Of a DNA stretch of 41,280 bases, positions 16,799 to 25,384 are shown one piece after another. The position numbers were made by a program, and so were the translations under genes. Location: NCBI GenBank assembly GCA_964618175.1, contig CAZTZX010000009.1, positions 1 to 41,280 on the forward strand, given 5' to 3'. Source of the DNA: DTU018 sp964618175 (GTDB lineage Bacteria; Bacillota; Syntrophomonadia; Syntrophomonadales; Syntrophomonadaceae). The notes beneath the pieces are model-generated. The model was given only the letters and a program-made list of their open reading frames with translations, was not told the origin of the DNA and ran no database searches. How positions within the stretch are numbered: position 1 is the stretch's first letter; the number at the start of each line of letters is the position of its first letter.

Positions 16799-16811
16799 AG
16801 GACATTGTCCT
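16799..16811 (+). promoter_or_regulatory. Candidate upstream activator site
   Basis: A perfect palindrome AGGACA-T-TGTCCT lies about 135 bases upstream of the sigma-54 promoter, within the usual range for binding sites of sigma-54 activators. Only one copy was seen, so assignment to the upstream regulator is inference. Confidence 0.4.
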
Positions 16812-16945
16812 GTAGTTTGTACACCTGACCATAAAACCCACTGGGAACGAAACTTTAGGAAAGACTTATTAATATTGTGCGAATATTCAAACATCGATCA
16901 TGAGCATGGGTGTTCATAACTGGCTATACACGCACTTTGTTGAAC

Positions 16946-16961
16946 TGGCATGATTCCTGCA
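16946..16961 (+). promoter_or_regulatory. Sigma-54 (-24/-12) promoter of the CoA-transferase gene
   Basis: TGGCATGATTCCTGCA matches the sigma-54 consensus TGGCAYR-N4-TTGCA at every position but one, with the exact GG to GC spacing. The predicted start is near 16972, 30 bases before the gene. An adjacent sigma-54 activator gene supports it. Confidence 0.85.
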
Positions 16962-17001
16962 AAACCTGCTATTGAATTATATTTGGTAGGAGGTTTTCTT
17001 T

Positions 17002-18351
17002 ATGGCGATAACGGAACAACGGTTGCCCAGGCGGTCGGCTCAATTTGCCAACTGGAAGGATGAATACCAGGCCAAGTTAATGGATGCTGCTGATGCTGCA
17101 AAACTGGTGCGCAGTAATGATGTAATTATGGTGTCGGGAGGTACTTGTATCCCCCACGATTTTTCAGTGGCTCTTAGCAACCGGGCAGATGAATTAAAAA
17201 ATGTTACTATCTGTCTGGGGTTGGCCTTAAAGCTATACGATTATATGCAGCCGCAATATCGGGAGCACTTTAACATTGAAACTCCTTTTGTTGGACCGGT
17301 GGAGCGGATGTGTCTGGAGTGGAAGACCGCCCAGTATATTCCGGTTCATCTCAATCAGCTATCTTTATGGATGGACTCCAGGAAACCTAATGTCACAACT
17401 TTTGTGGTTACACCTCCCGATGAGAACGGGTACATGAATCGTTCCAATTTTGGCGGATTGGTTCCTCGGCGAGCTATTAAAAGGAGCGATTTGGTAATTG
17501 TGGAGGTGAATTCAACTACTCCCTGGTTGGTCAGTGATGACCTAAAAATTCACGTTTCCGAAGTAGATGTTATTCTGGAAACCGATGCCGATCTAACAGA
17601 GATTCCGGATATTCCCATCACTGAGGTGGAAAGACAAATTGCTCACTATATTGTTGATATGATTCCGGATGGCTCTACGGTTCAGTTAGGCTTGGGGGGA
17701 TTGGCTAATGCTATTGGTTACTTCCTGCGCGATAAAAAGAACTTAGGAATCCATACCGAAGTTGTCCAGAATTCTATCATGGAACTCATGGAATTGGGAG
17801 TAGTCAATAACAGTCAGAAAAACATCAACACTGGTATCACCACCGGAACCTTCTGTGTAGGTGATACCCGCCTGTGGAAATACGTGGATAACAACCCCGA
17901 TTTTTGGTGGACTGAAGTGGAACATAATAACGATCCTTATGTAATAGGGCAGTACGATAATTTGATTTCTGTCAACAATGCCCTGATGATGGATGTGACC
18001 GGGCAGGCGGCATCAGAATCTATTCGGCATCGTCAGTACAGCGGTACGGGCGGACAGGTTAATTTTATACTGGGCGCTCATCTCTCCAAAGGCGGTAAAA
18101 GCGTTCTAGCCCTTAATTCCACTTTTACCGACCGAGAGGGCAAGTTAAAGTCGCGTATAGTTCCTTTCCTTCCACCAGGTACTATTGTATCAACATCACG
18201 CAATGATGTTGAATATGTAGTGACGGAATACGGCGTGGCCAATCTACGTTTCAAAGGGGTAAATGAAAGGATTCGGGAGATGATTCGCATAGCTCACCCT
18301 GATTTCCGCGATGAGCTTATTTTCCAGGCCAAACAAATTGGTTGGTTCTAG
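17002..18351 (+). CDS. Acyl-CoA:carboxylate CoA-transferase (4-hydroxybutyrate/butyrate:acetate type)
   Basis: A 449-residue enzyme of the acetyl-CoA hydrolase/transferase family (AbfT/Cat2/But group), which moves CoA between acyl-CoA and a carboxylate such as acetate. The N-terminal half has VSGGTCIPHDFSVAL and VTPPDENGYMNRSNFGGLVP. The C-terminal half has DGSTVQLGLGGLANAIGYFL and GIHTEVVQN, whose Glu253 aligns with the catalytic Glu that forms the enzyme-CoA thioester. It ends with VVTEYGVANLRFKGVNER. Position under a sigma-54 promoter and after an enhancer-binding protein suggests induction by a specific metabolite. In a syntrophic fatty-acid oxidiser it would activate butyrate or another short acid, but the substrate cannot be settled from sequence. 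A TAGGAGG lies 8 bases before the ATG. Confidence 0.93.
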   Translation: MAITEQRLPRRSAQFANWKDEYQAKLMDAADAAKLVRSNDVIMVSGGTCIPHDFSVALSNRADELKNVTICLGLALKLYDYMQPQYREHFNIETPFVGPVERMCLEWKTAQYIPVHLNQLSLWMDSRKPNVTTFVVTPPDENGYMNRSNFGGLVPRRAIKRSDLVIVEVNSTTPWLVSDDLKIHVSEVDVILETDADLTEIPDIPITEVERQIAHYIVDMIPDGSTVQLGLGGLANAIGYFLRDKKNLGIHTEVVQNSIMELMELGVVNNSQKNINTGITTGTFCVGDTRLWKYVDNNPDFWWTEVEHNNDPYVIGQYDNLISVNNALMMDVTGQAASESIRHRQYSGTGGQVNFILGAHLSKGGKSVLALNSTFTDREGKLKSRIVPFLPPGTIVSTSRNDVEYVVTEYGVANLRFKGVNERIREMIRIAHPDFRDELIFQAKQIGWF

Positions 18352-18363
18352 ACTTATTATTGG

Positions 18364-18386
18364 CCCCGGGCAACCGGGGTTTTTTT
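18364..18386 (+). terminator. Rho-independent terminator of the CoA-transferase gene
   Basis: CCCCGG (18364-18369), loop GCAA, CCGGGG (18374-18379), then seven T. It begins 13 bases after the CoA-transferase stop. Confidence 0.92.
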
Positions 18387-18488
18387 ATGGGAATCAGCCG
18401 CAATATTTTTGGGAGGGCATGTGCTACTGCTGACCAGCATATATTTGTATGACGGGTGGCGGAATACAGCTTTGACAGGAGGGAAAAG

Positions 18489-18767
18489 ATGGACAAACGC
18501 AAAGAGGCTTTGACTAAAGTTATGGCCGAGTTCTTGGAAATACCTAAGGATCTGATTCTTGATCTGCCTAAGATCACCATTATTGGCCGCAATGAAGTCT
18601 ACCTGGAAAACCATCGCGGTATCATAGAATACCTACCCAACCGTCTCAGGATCAATTTGACACGTGGTTTTCTGGAGATCGAAGGAAGCGATTTGGAAAT
18701 TAAAGCTTTAATGGCCGACGAAATAAGCATAAATGGGCAGGTAAACAGTGTTAAATATCACGATTAA
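18489..18767 (+). CDS. yqfC: Sporulation protein YqfC
   Basis: A 92-residue protein of the YqfC/YabP family, expressed during sporulation in Bacillus. It is recognised from LPKITIIGRNEVYLENHRGI, YLPNRLRINLTRGFLEIEG and LKA/LMADEISINGQV-type strings, and from its place directly before yqfD. The ATG at 18489 follows AGGAGGG by 5 bases; an in-frame upstream extension to 18456 has no such site. It begins the yqfC-yqfD-phoH-pgpH-ybeY run conserved across spore formers. Confidence 0.92.
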   Translation: MDKRKEALTKVMAEFLEIPKDLILDLPKITIIGRNEVYLENHRGIIEYLPNRLRINLTRGFLEIEGSDLEIKALMADEISINGQVNSVKYHD

Positions 18768-18785
18768 TTAAAGGGGAAATTACGG

Positions 18786-20015
18786 GTGATTAATCGTTTT
18801 TTCGAAAATGTGGGAGGGATTATCCGGGTTCGTCTGCAGGGTAAGAATCTGGAGAAGATCATCAACATGGCATTAGCGCGAGGCATTTTTATCAATGATG
18901 TCAAGCGTCGTGATGATGGTCTGCATTTCAAAATACGCAGCAGTGCCTATCAAGCTCTAAAAAGCATTACCGAAGAAAATGGCTATGAGCTGGAAGTTAC
19001 CGAAAAAAAAGGCATTCCTTTTTACCAGGCTCTCCTAAAAAGGAGATTGGGCTTTGTGGTGGGAGGCCTGATTTTTACGATAGCGCTGTATTTTCTATCC
19101 TCTTTTGTCTGGTTTATTGAGGTGAGCGGCACTAAGCAGGTCGATCCGGTACGGATCTTGGTGACCGCGGCCCGTTACGGAGTATATCAGGGAGCTGCCA
19201 AGTGGAATTTCAGTCGTGCTGAGGCGGAAGAGGGCTTACTGCGCGATATAAACCAGTTGACCTATGTCAAAGTAGAAGTCCGCGGTGTCAAGGTAAATAT
19301 TGAAGTAGTTGAAAAAGTTCTGCCTCGCCAAGAAATCACCGGGCCATGTCATCTAGTAGCTGCTCGGGAAGGCATAGTAGAGCAGGTACTGGTTTTGGAT
19401 GGGCAACCTAATGTAGCTGCTGGTGACGTGGTAGCTCGTGGTGACATATTGATATCAGGGGTGGTTTTTCCCGAAATCAGTCCTTATATCGTGGTCGACC
19501 CGGAACAAGAAAACAATTTTGCTACCATGCCCTACACAGTAAGAGCCCGGGGGCAAGTGGAAGCGCGGGTCTGGTATGAAGGATATGGTGAATGTGCTCT
19601 GGTGGAGGAAAAAATAGTTTCCGGTCGGGAAGCTACTCACTATTACCTGGAAACACCCTGGAAGGATATTGCTTGGCCGCGCGATCCCCAACAGTTTGCT
19701 CTGGCTGAACAAGAACACCTGCGTAAGACCATCTCCACTCCTTTGGGCAGCGTTAGCCTGCATCAGGTAAATAGCAAAGAGCAGATAAAGGAAGTGACGG
19801 AGCTGTCACCATCCGAAGCGGAGAAAATCGCAGTCAAGAGGGCTCAAAAAGTATTAAAAAACAAACTTGGTCAGAATAATAGTTCGCCCAACATTACTAA
19901 GGAACTAATTTCTTCACCCAGTGACCCGATTATTAGAGTTAAACTGACCGCGGAAACAATGGAGGACATTGCCGTTCCGGAGCCCATAAGCGGAGCCCAA
20001 CATAGCCAGCGGTGA
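18786..20015 (+). CDS. yqfD: Sporulation protein YqfD
   Basis: A 409-residue membrane protein. A cytoplasmic N-terminal region (about 1-90, VRLQGKNLEKIINMALARGI) is followed by one transmembrane helix near 91-112 (LGFVVGGLIFTIALYFLSSF) and a large outer domain (WFIEVSGTKQVDPVRIL, then a POTRA/FtsQ-like region and REGIVEQVLVLDGQPNVAAG). YqfD proteins are sporulation-associated in Firmicutes; the exact role is not settled. The start is GTG at 18786 with GGGG upstream, 18 bases after the yqfC stop. The C-terminal tail (about 370-409) is low in conserved features. Confidence 0.93.
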   Translation: MINRFFENVGGIIRVRLQGKNLEKIINMALARGIFINDVKRRDDGLHFKIRSSAYQALKSITEENGYELEVTEKKGIPFYQALLKRRLGFVVGGLIFTIALYFLSSFVWFIEVSGTKQVDPVRILVTAARYGVYQGAAKWNFSRAEAEEGLLRDINQLTYVKVEVRGVKVNIEVVEKVLPRQEITGPCHLVAAREGIVEQVLVLDGQPNVAAGDVVARGDILISGVVFPEISPYIVVDPEQENNFATMPYTVRARGQVEARVWYEGYGECALVEEKIVSGREATHYYLETPWKDIAWPRDPQQFALAEQEHLRKTISTPLGSVSLHQVNSKEQIKEVTELSPSEAEKIAVKRAQKVLKNKLGQNNSSPNITKELISSPSDPIIRVKLTAETMEDIAVPEPISGAQHSQR

Positions 20016-20023
20016 TTTTGATA

Positions 20024-20032
20024 TGATATAAT
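20024..20032 (+). promoter_or_regulatory. Extended -10 promoter element before phoH
   Basis: TGATATAAT contains an extended -10 (TG, one base, TATAAT) just after yqfD. No convincing -35 hexamer is seen at the usual spacing. It would start transcription near 20039, close upstream of phoH. Confidence 0.5.
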
Positions 20033-20072
20033 AACTTAGATATTTTGTTTCCTGATGGGAGGAATACTGTTT

Positions 20073-21044
20073 TTGACCGACAAAGAAACCAAAATTTCTA
20101 TTGGGGACAATTCTCTGGCCGCCATATTGTTTGGCAGCGGGGATGAGAATTTTCGCTACCTTCGCAGTATAGCATCAGCTGAGATTTCTGCTCGGGGATC
20201 AGATGTCTACATCAAAGGCAGTGAAGAAGACGTTAACTTTGCCTCTGATTTGATCTACAATCTGCTGGATACAGTTGAAAATGAGCATCAGTTGACTATC
20301 AATGATATAAACTATATGTTCAATCTGTTAAAACGAGGCGATCACAGTCGGCACCATGATATTGTGTCGGGAACACTGCTGAGCACAGTCCGCGGTAAAA
20401 CCATTAAAGCTAAAACTTTAGGCCAGAAAAGATACGTTCAATCTATTCTCCGTGACGACATAGTGTTTAGTATTGGCCCCGCTGGAACCGGTAAAACCTA
20501 CCTGGCTGTTGTAATGGCAGTAAGGGCACTGCGCAGCAAGGATGTAGAAAGGATCATACTAGTGCGACCCGCGGTTGAAGCTGGGGAAAAGCTGGGCTTT
20601 TTACCTGGCGATTTTATTGAAAAAGTCAATCCCTATTTAAGGCCGCTCTACGATGGACTGTTCGATATCCTGGGGGTAGATGTGACCCAGCGCTATCTGG
20701 AAAAAAATATTATTGAAGTTGCTCCCTTAGCTTATATGCGGGGAAGGACTCTAAACGATGCTTTTATAATTCTGGATGAAGCCCAGAATACTACGCCCCA
20801 ACAGATGAAGATGTTTCTGACTCGACTGGGTTTTGGTTCCAAAGCTGTTATCACCGGCGACATTACCCAGGTCGATCTTCCCAAAGATGAGTATTCGGGT
20901 TTGATAGAGATCCGTAAGATATTGTCTAATGTCAAAGGTGTATCTTTTGAGTATTTGACCAAAGAGGATGTAATCCGCCATCCCCTAGTGCAGCAGATCA
21001 TTGATGCTTATGAACAATATGAATCGCAGGATGGGCATAATTAG
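20073..21044 (+). CDS. phoH: PhoH-family ATPase
   Basis: A cytoplasmic PhoH-type P-loop ATPase, about 323 residues. It has an N-terminal KH-like region (about 1-90), Walker A GPAGTGKT at 135-142, VRPAVEAGEKLGFLPGD, PYLRPLYDGL, and Walker B FIILDEAQNTTPQQMKMFLT followed by TRLGFGSKAVITGDITQVDL. It is thought to act on RNA, in keeping with the neighbouring RNA-processing gene ybeY, but biochemical function is uncertain. I take the TTG at 20073, downstream of GGGAGG with a slightly long 10-base spacing. The alternative ATG at 20055 has no site of its own. Confidence 0.94.
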   Translation: MTDKETKISIGDNSLAAILFGSGDENFRYLRSIASAEISARGSDVYIKGSEEDVNFASDLIYNLLDTVENEHQLTINDINYMFNLLKRGDHSRHHDIVSGTLLSTVRGKTIKAKTLGQKRYVQSILRDDIVFSIGPAGTGKTYLAVVMAVRALRSKDVERIILVRPAVEAGEKLGFLPGDFIEKVNPYLRPLYDGLFDILGVDVTQRYLEKNIIEVAPLAYMRGRTLNDAFIILDEAQNTTPQQMKMFLTRLGFGSKAVITGDITQVDLPKDEYSGLIEIRKILSNVKGVSFEYLTKEDVIRHPLVQQIIDAYEQYESQDGHN

Positions 21045-21081
21045 TAAGTAAGGTCGACAGGATAATTAAGGGAGCTTTATA

Positions 21082-23280
21082 ATGCGAGTACCTTCATTCC
21101 TAATTTGGATAGGGACCACTGTGGCCAGCTTTTTTCGTAATTCCACCACCCAAAAAGTGCTGGGGGTCCTGCTGTTTTTCTCGGTTACAATTTTGATCGT
21201 ATTCAGTAGTTTTAGTCCTAAGCAGGTAATGCTTAAGCCTGATGAAGTTGCCCAAGCTGATATACAGTCCAAAATCAATGCGGTGGTAATAGATGAAAAA
21301 CAGACGGATGAGCTGAGAAAACAGGCCGCTGACAAGGTTCAGAAGGTCTATCAGGAGGACAAGTACGCTCTAGTCAATACCACTGATGATATTAATCGGT
21401 TTTTCAATAGTGTAACTGGTATTCTGTCCACCGAAGCTGAAGACCATTTACTCCAACTGCATGATTTAGTAGAGAGCACTAACACACTTAGTGATGAAGC
21501 TGATCTGCAGGTACATAGCCGTACCCTGGCCCAATATATTGTTAATGCTCAACCCGAGGACTTAGAACTTATTCGCCAGGCGGCGCTGTCAGTCGTGCAA
21601 GATCTGTTGAGTAAACCGGTAACTGATGAAGCCTTGCCTGATATTTACCAGCAAGCTCAAGCCCAGATCGACTCCATGGGTTACTCGCGCACGGCTCGCG
21701 ATATCATAAAACTGGTCACTATTAACAGCCTACACCCCAACTTGATTTATAATGCTGAAGCCACCGCTGACGCCATTCAGGAAGCCAGTAGTGCCATCCA
21801 ACCGGTACAGAAAAACATTAAAGCCGGCGAGATCATTGTGCGGGCCGGAGATAGAGTAACTGTAGAGCAGATTTCTACTCTGGAACAGCTGGGTATTCAG
21901 CGTACCCAGAGTTATACTGCTACTCTGATAGGAGCAGGGCTTTTTGTCCTGTTATCTTTCTGGGTGCTCATTCAATTCCTACGCCGCTATTATCCTGAAA
22001 TGTTTAAGGACGACCGATTAATGCTGCTTATCGGCCTGGTATTCATCATCATTCTGTTGTTGACCAGGTTTTTGACCATGATCAAAATAAGCGACAATGC
22101 AGAAATAAATGGTTTGGTGGGATACCTGGCGCCGGTAGCAGCCGGGTCCATGCTGATTGCGATTCTGCTCGATAACCGCTTGGCCCACTTTTTGACCTTG
22201 ATAATAGCCTTATATGTAGGATTAATTACCGAGGGTAACCAGCTATTTTATGCTATTACCGCCTTTGTAGGTGGTACAGTAGGAGTATTTCAGGTATATC
22301 GACTGAGTCAGATTTCAGATCTGGCCAAATCGGCACTCTACGTTGCCTTGGCCAACATTGTCACTATTGTTACCCTTTCTATGATAGGGGGGAGTTTATC
22401 CTGGCACCTCATTCTGGTAGGCATAGTGATCGGAGCTGTTAACGGTATTTTATCGGCCATATTGATGATCGGTGCTCTGCCCTATCTGGAGAGTGCCTTC
22501 TCCATTACCAGCATGATAAAGCTTCTCGAGCTATCCAACCCCAATCATAGTCTGCTGAAAAGATTGCTATTGGAGGCTCCTGGCACGTATCATCACAGCC
22601 TGATGGTGGGAAATCTGGCCGAAGCTTCGGCTGAATCGGTGGGAGCTAATCCCTTGCTGGTTAGAGTTGGTGCCTATTATCATGATATTGGCAAGGTGAA
22701 GCGCCCCGAGTATTTTGTCGAAAATCAACGGGGCTTTGAGAATCCCCATGAAAAAATTGCCCCGGCGTTAAGCGCTTTAATAATTACTTCGCATGTTAAG
22801 GATGGCCTGGAGTTCGCCCGTGATGCCCACTTGCCTGGTGTGGTCAATGATTTTATCGCCCAGCATCATGGCAACAGCCTGACTAAATATTTTTACGGAC
22901 GAGCTCTGGAAGAGGATCGGGATGGTTCTATAAGTCAGGATAGCTTCCGCTACGAAGGCCCCAAGCCGCAAAGCAAAGAAGTAGCCTTAGTTATGTTAGC
23001 CGATTCGGTGGAAGCTGCCATCCGCTCTTTGCAGGAACCAACCGATGCTAAAATTAGAGAAATGGTTAAAAAGATCATTAAAGACAAGTTGAATGATGGA
23101 CAGCTGGAATCATGTGATCTTACTTTTAAGGACTTGGATACTATTACCCAGTCGTTCTGTACTATCCTGGAGGGGATGTATCACAAGAGGATCGAGTATC
23201 CGGAAGTGATCGTTAAAGAGCTCGAAAGAAGGCGGGAGACCCATGGAGACAATGATCATCAATCAGCAGAACGTGATTAA
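21082..23280 (+). CDS. pgpH: 7TMR-HD family phosphodiesterase (PgpH-like, c-di-AMP)
   Basis: A 732-residue membrane protein. One N-terminal transmembrane helix (about 18-40) is followed by an extracytoplasmic domain (about 45-275), seven closely spaced helices (about 278-480) and a cytoplasmic HD hydrolase domain. The latter has PGTYHHSLMVGNLAEASAES and YYHDIGKVKRPEYF (His534-Asp535), then IAQHHGNSLTKYFY. In Listeria the homologue PgpH degrades cyclic di-AMP. The order phoH-pgpH-ybeY-dgkA is conserved in Firmicutes. Its last 38 bases overlap the start of ybeY. Confidence 0.95.
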   Translation: MRVPSFLIWIGTTVASFFRNSTTQKVLGVLLFFSVTILIVFSSFSPKQVMLKPDEVAQADIQSKINAVVIDEKQTDELRKQAADKVQKVYQEDKYALVNTTDDINRFFNSVTGILSTEAEDHLLQLHDLVESTNTLSDEADLQVHSRTLAQYIVNAQPEDLELIRQAALSVVQDLLSKPVTDEALPDIYQQAQAQIDSMGYSRTARDIIKLVTINSLHPNLIYNAEATADAIQEASSAIQPVQKNIKAGEIIVRAGDRVTVEQISTLEQLGIQRTQSYTATLIGAGLFVLLSFWVLIQFLRRYYPEMFKDDRLMLLIGLVFIIILLLTRFLTMIKISDNAEINGLVGYLAPVAAGSMLIAILLDNRLAHFLTLIIALYVGLITEGNQLFYAITAFVGGTVGVFQVYRLSQISDLAKSALYVALANIVTIVTLSMIGGSLSWHLILVGIVIGAVNGILSAILMIGALPYLESAFSITSMIKLLELSNPNHSLLKRLLLEAPGTYHHSLMVGNLAEASAESVGANPLLVRVGAYYHDIGKVKRPEYFVENQRGFENPHEKIAPALSALIITSHVKDGLEFARDAHLPGVVNDFIAQHHGNSLTKYFYGRALEEDRDGSISQDSFRYEGPKPQSKEVALVMLADSVEAAIRSLQEPTDAKIREMVKKIIKDKLNDGQLESCDLTFKDLDTITQSFCTILEGMYHKRIEYPEVIVKELERRRETHGDNDHQSAERD

Positions 23281-23713
23281 CTATACCCGCGAAATGCAGC
23301 AGGTTATTCAAAAAGTGGTCAAGACAGTGGCTCGTACAGCCAAACTATCCGCCAATACCGAGGTCAGTATCATGGTGGTGGACAATAATTATATTCAAGA
23401 GTTAAACTTCATCTATCGTGGGCAGAATAGTCCTACAGATGTGCTGTCCTTTGCCATGAATGAATTGGTAGATGAAGAACCGGATTTTGACTTTTCCGGT
23501 CCAGTCAATGTATTAGGGGACCTAGTGGTATCTCTGGAAAAAGCTCAGGAACAGTGCCAAGCCTATGGACATAGCCTGGAGAGGGAGCTGGGTTTCCTGG
23601 TAGCCCATGGTATGTTACACTTGTTGGGTTATGATCATGAGAGCGAGCCAGAAGGCCAGCTGATGAGGCAATTAGAGGAGAAGATAATGACCTTAGCACA
23701 GTTGGAGCGTTGA
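23243..23713 (+). CDS. ybeY: Endoribonuclease YbeY
   Basis: A 156-residue metalloprotein for 16S rRNA maturation and ribosome quality control. The zinc motif HGMLHLLGYDHE gives His122, His126 and His132, and YRGQNSPTDVLSFAM is the other family signature. The start lies inside the end of pgpH (38-base overlap), which points to coupled translation. An alternative ATG at 23252 would shorten it by three residues. Confidence 0.96.
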   Translation: METMIINQQNVINYTREMQQVIQKVVKTVARTAKLSANTEVSIMVVDNNYIQELNFIYRGQNSPTDVLSFAMNELVDEEPDFDFSGPVNVLGDLVVSLEKAQEQCQAYGHSLERELGFLVAHGMLHLLGYDHESEPEGQLMRQLEEKIMTLAQLER

Positions 23714-23716
23714 CCT

Positions 23717-24070
23717 ATGGGTAAAGGCAACCTGGAAAAGAGTTTTAACTATGCGATCTCCGGAATCATATATGCTTTAACCAGGGAACGCAACCTGCGT
23801 ATTCATTTTTTGGCAGCCGGTGCAGCGATATTTGCCGGGATATGGTTGGATATAAGCCGTATGGAGTGGGGATTGCTGGCCATCACCATTACTCTGGTAA
23901 TGGTAGTAGAAATGATCAATACGGCGGTGGAAAAAACCGTGGACATTATAACGGGAGAATATCATCCTCTCGCTAAAGTAGCTAAAAATGTAGCTGCCGG
24001 AGCAGTGTTGCTAAGTGCTATCAATGCACTGGTCATGGCGTATATAATATTTATTCCGCATCTGCGTTGA
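23717..24070 (+). CDS. dgkA: Diacylglycerol/undecaprenol kinase
   Basis: A small integral membrane kinase of the DgkA family, 117 residues, with three predicted helices. The active-site string is VVEMINTAVEKTVDII, and the N-terminal cytoplasmic part contains SFNYAISGIIYALTRERNLRI. In Gram-positives the enzyme phosphorylates undecaprenol for cell-wall lipid carrier recycling. It starts 3 bases after ybeY and precedes cdd, as in Bacillus. Confidence 0.94.
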   Translation: MGKGNLEKSFNYAISGIIYALTRERNLRIHFLAAGAAIFAGIWLDISRMEWGLLAITITLVMVVEMINTAVEKTVDIITGEYHPLAKVAKNVAAGAVLLSAINALVMAYIIFIPHLR

Positions 24071-24089
24071 GGATCAATGGGGGAAACAA

Positions 24090-24470
24090 ATGACTGACCA
24101 AGAACTGGTAAAAATAGCTCGCCAGGTTCAGCAGAATGCTTATGTACCTTACTCACATTTTCCAGTAGGGGCAGCCCTTTTAAGTACTCAGCAAAATGTG
24201 TATACTGGAGTGAATGTAGAGAACTCTTCCTATGGACTAACTGTTTGTGCTGAGCGGAATGCAGTTTCTAAGGCTATCAGCGAAGGCGAAACTGAGTTTG
24301 AGGCTATTGCTATAGCGGGTAATGCTGAGGGATTTACCTATCCCTGCGGGGCTTGTCGGCAGGTTTTGGCTGAGTTTGCTCCGCAAATAAAAGTTATTCT
24401 GTGTGATACTCAGAATAACATCAAGGTTAATAACTTAAGCGAATTATTACCGCAGATGTTTTTGCTGTAA
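24090..24470 (+). CDS. cdd: Cytidine deaminase
   Basis: A 126-residue homotetrameric-type cytidine/deoxycytidine deaminase for pyrimidine salvage. It shows YSHFPVGAALLS, VNVENSSYGLTVCAERNAV (zinc ligand Cys53 and catalytic Glu55) and PCGACRQVLAEF (zinc ligands Cys86 and Cys89). Length is normal. The neighbouring deoC, two genes on, belongs to the same nucleoside salvage route. Confidence 0.97.
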   Translation: MTDQELVKIARQVQQNAYVPYSHFPVGAALLSTQQNVYTGVNVENSSYGLTVCAERNAVSKAISEGETEFEAIAIAGNAEGFTYPCGACRQVLAEFAPQIKVILCDTQNNIKVNNLSELLPQMFLL

Positions 24471-24489
24471 TTGTAGGAGGGCTAAACTG

Positions 24490-25371
24490 GTGAAATCTGG
24501 TTTTGTGACCATTGTAGGCCGACCTAATGTTGGAAAGTCAACATTGTTAAATACATTGATAGGGCAGAAAATTGCTATAGTGTCTGAAAAACCACAGACA
24601 ACTCGTACCCGCATCCAGGGAATACATACCTGTGACCAGGGTCAGATAATCTTTATAGATACCCCGGGAATACACAAACCCAAACACCGTTTGGGAGAGT
24701 ACATGGTCAAGGTTTCCACCCGCAGTATGAATGAAGTAGATCTTATCTATTATATGACTGACGTTACCCGACCATTTGGCGGGGGAGAAGAATTCATACT
24801 CAATCAGCTTAAAGATGCTGGCGTGCCGGTCTTTTTGCTGGTCAACAAAATAGATCTGGTGACGGATGAGGAAGTAGAAGAATTCATTCGTCCTTTTACG
24901 GGAAATATGAACTTTTCGCAAGTTATTCCAATATCGGCGTCATTGGCCACTAATGTGGAGCGTCTTTTGGAGGATACATTTGCCGTGCTGCCTGAGGGAC
25001 CACTCTATTACCCAGAAGGTGATTGTACTGATCAACCAGTTTCATTTATTGCTGCCGAGCTGATCCGTGAAAAAGCCCTCATACTGACCCGGGATGAGGT
25101 TCCTCATTCTCTGGCGGTTGAAATAGAAGAATTTAAGCAGCAGGCGAAAGACAAAGTCTATCTGCGTGCTGTTATCTACACGGAACGGGATTCACAAAAG
25201 GGGATCATTATCGGCAAAAATGGGCAAATGCTGAAAACCATTGGGGAGCAGTCCCGAAAGGATATTGAAAATATGCTGGAGGCCCATGTTTATTTAGATC
25301 TATGGGTCAAGGTGAAAAAGAACTGGCGCGATAGTGAAAACAATTTGAACCAACTTGGCTACCGGTTGTAA
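24490..25371 (+). CDS. era: GTPase Era
   Basis: Era is an essential GTPase for 30S assembly that binds the 3' end of 16S rRNA. The 293-residue protein has G1 GRPNVGKS (10-17), switch/G2 region KPQTTRTRIQGI, G3 DTPGIHKPKH, G4 NKID and the C-terminal KH domain with IIIGKNGQMLKTIGEQSRKD. It starts with GTG at 24490, preceded by TAGGAGGG, 19 bases after cdd. The set ybeY, era and rpsU in one window is typical of ribosome biogenesis clustering in Firmicutes. Confidence 0.98.
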   Translation: MKSGFVTIVGRPNVGKSTLLNTLIGQKIAIVSEKPQTTRTRIQGIHTCDQGQIIFIDTPGIHKPKHRLGEYMVKVSTRSMNEVDLIYYMTDVTRPFGGGEEFILNQLKDAGVPVFLLVNKIDLVTDEEVEEFIRPFTGNMNFSQVIPISASLATNVERLLEDTFAVLPEGPLYYPEGDCTDQPVSFIAAELIREKALILTRDEVPHSLAVEIEEFKQQAKDKVYLRAVIYTERDSQKGIIIGKNGQMLKTIGEQSRKDIENMLEAHVYLDLWVKVKKNWRDSENNLNQLGYRL

Positions 25372-25384
25372 AGAAGGGAATTCT

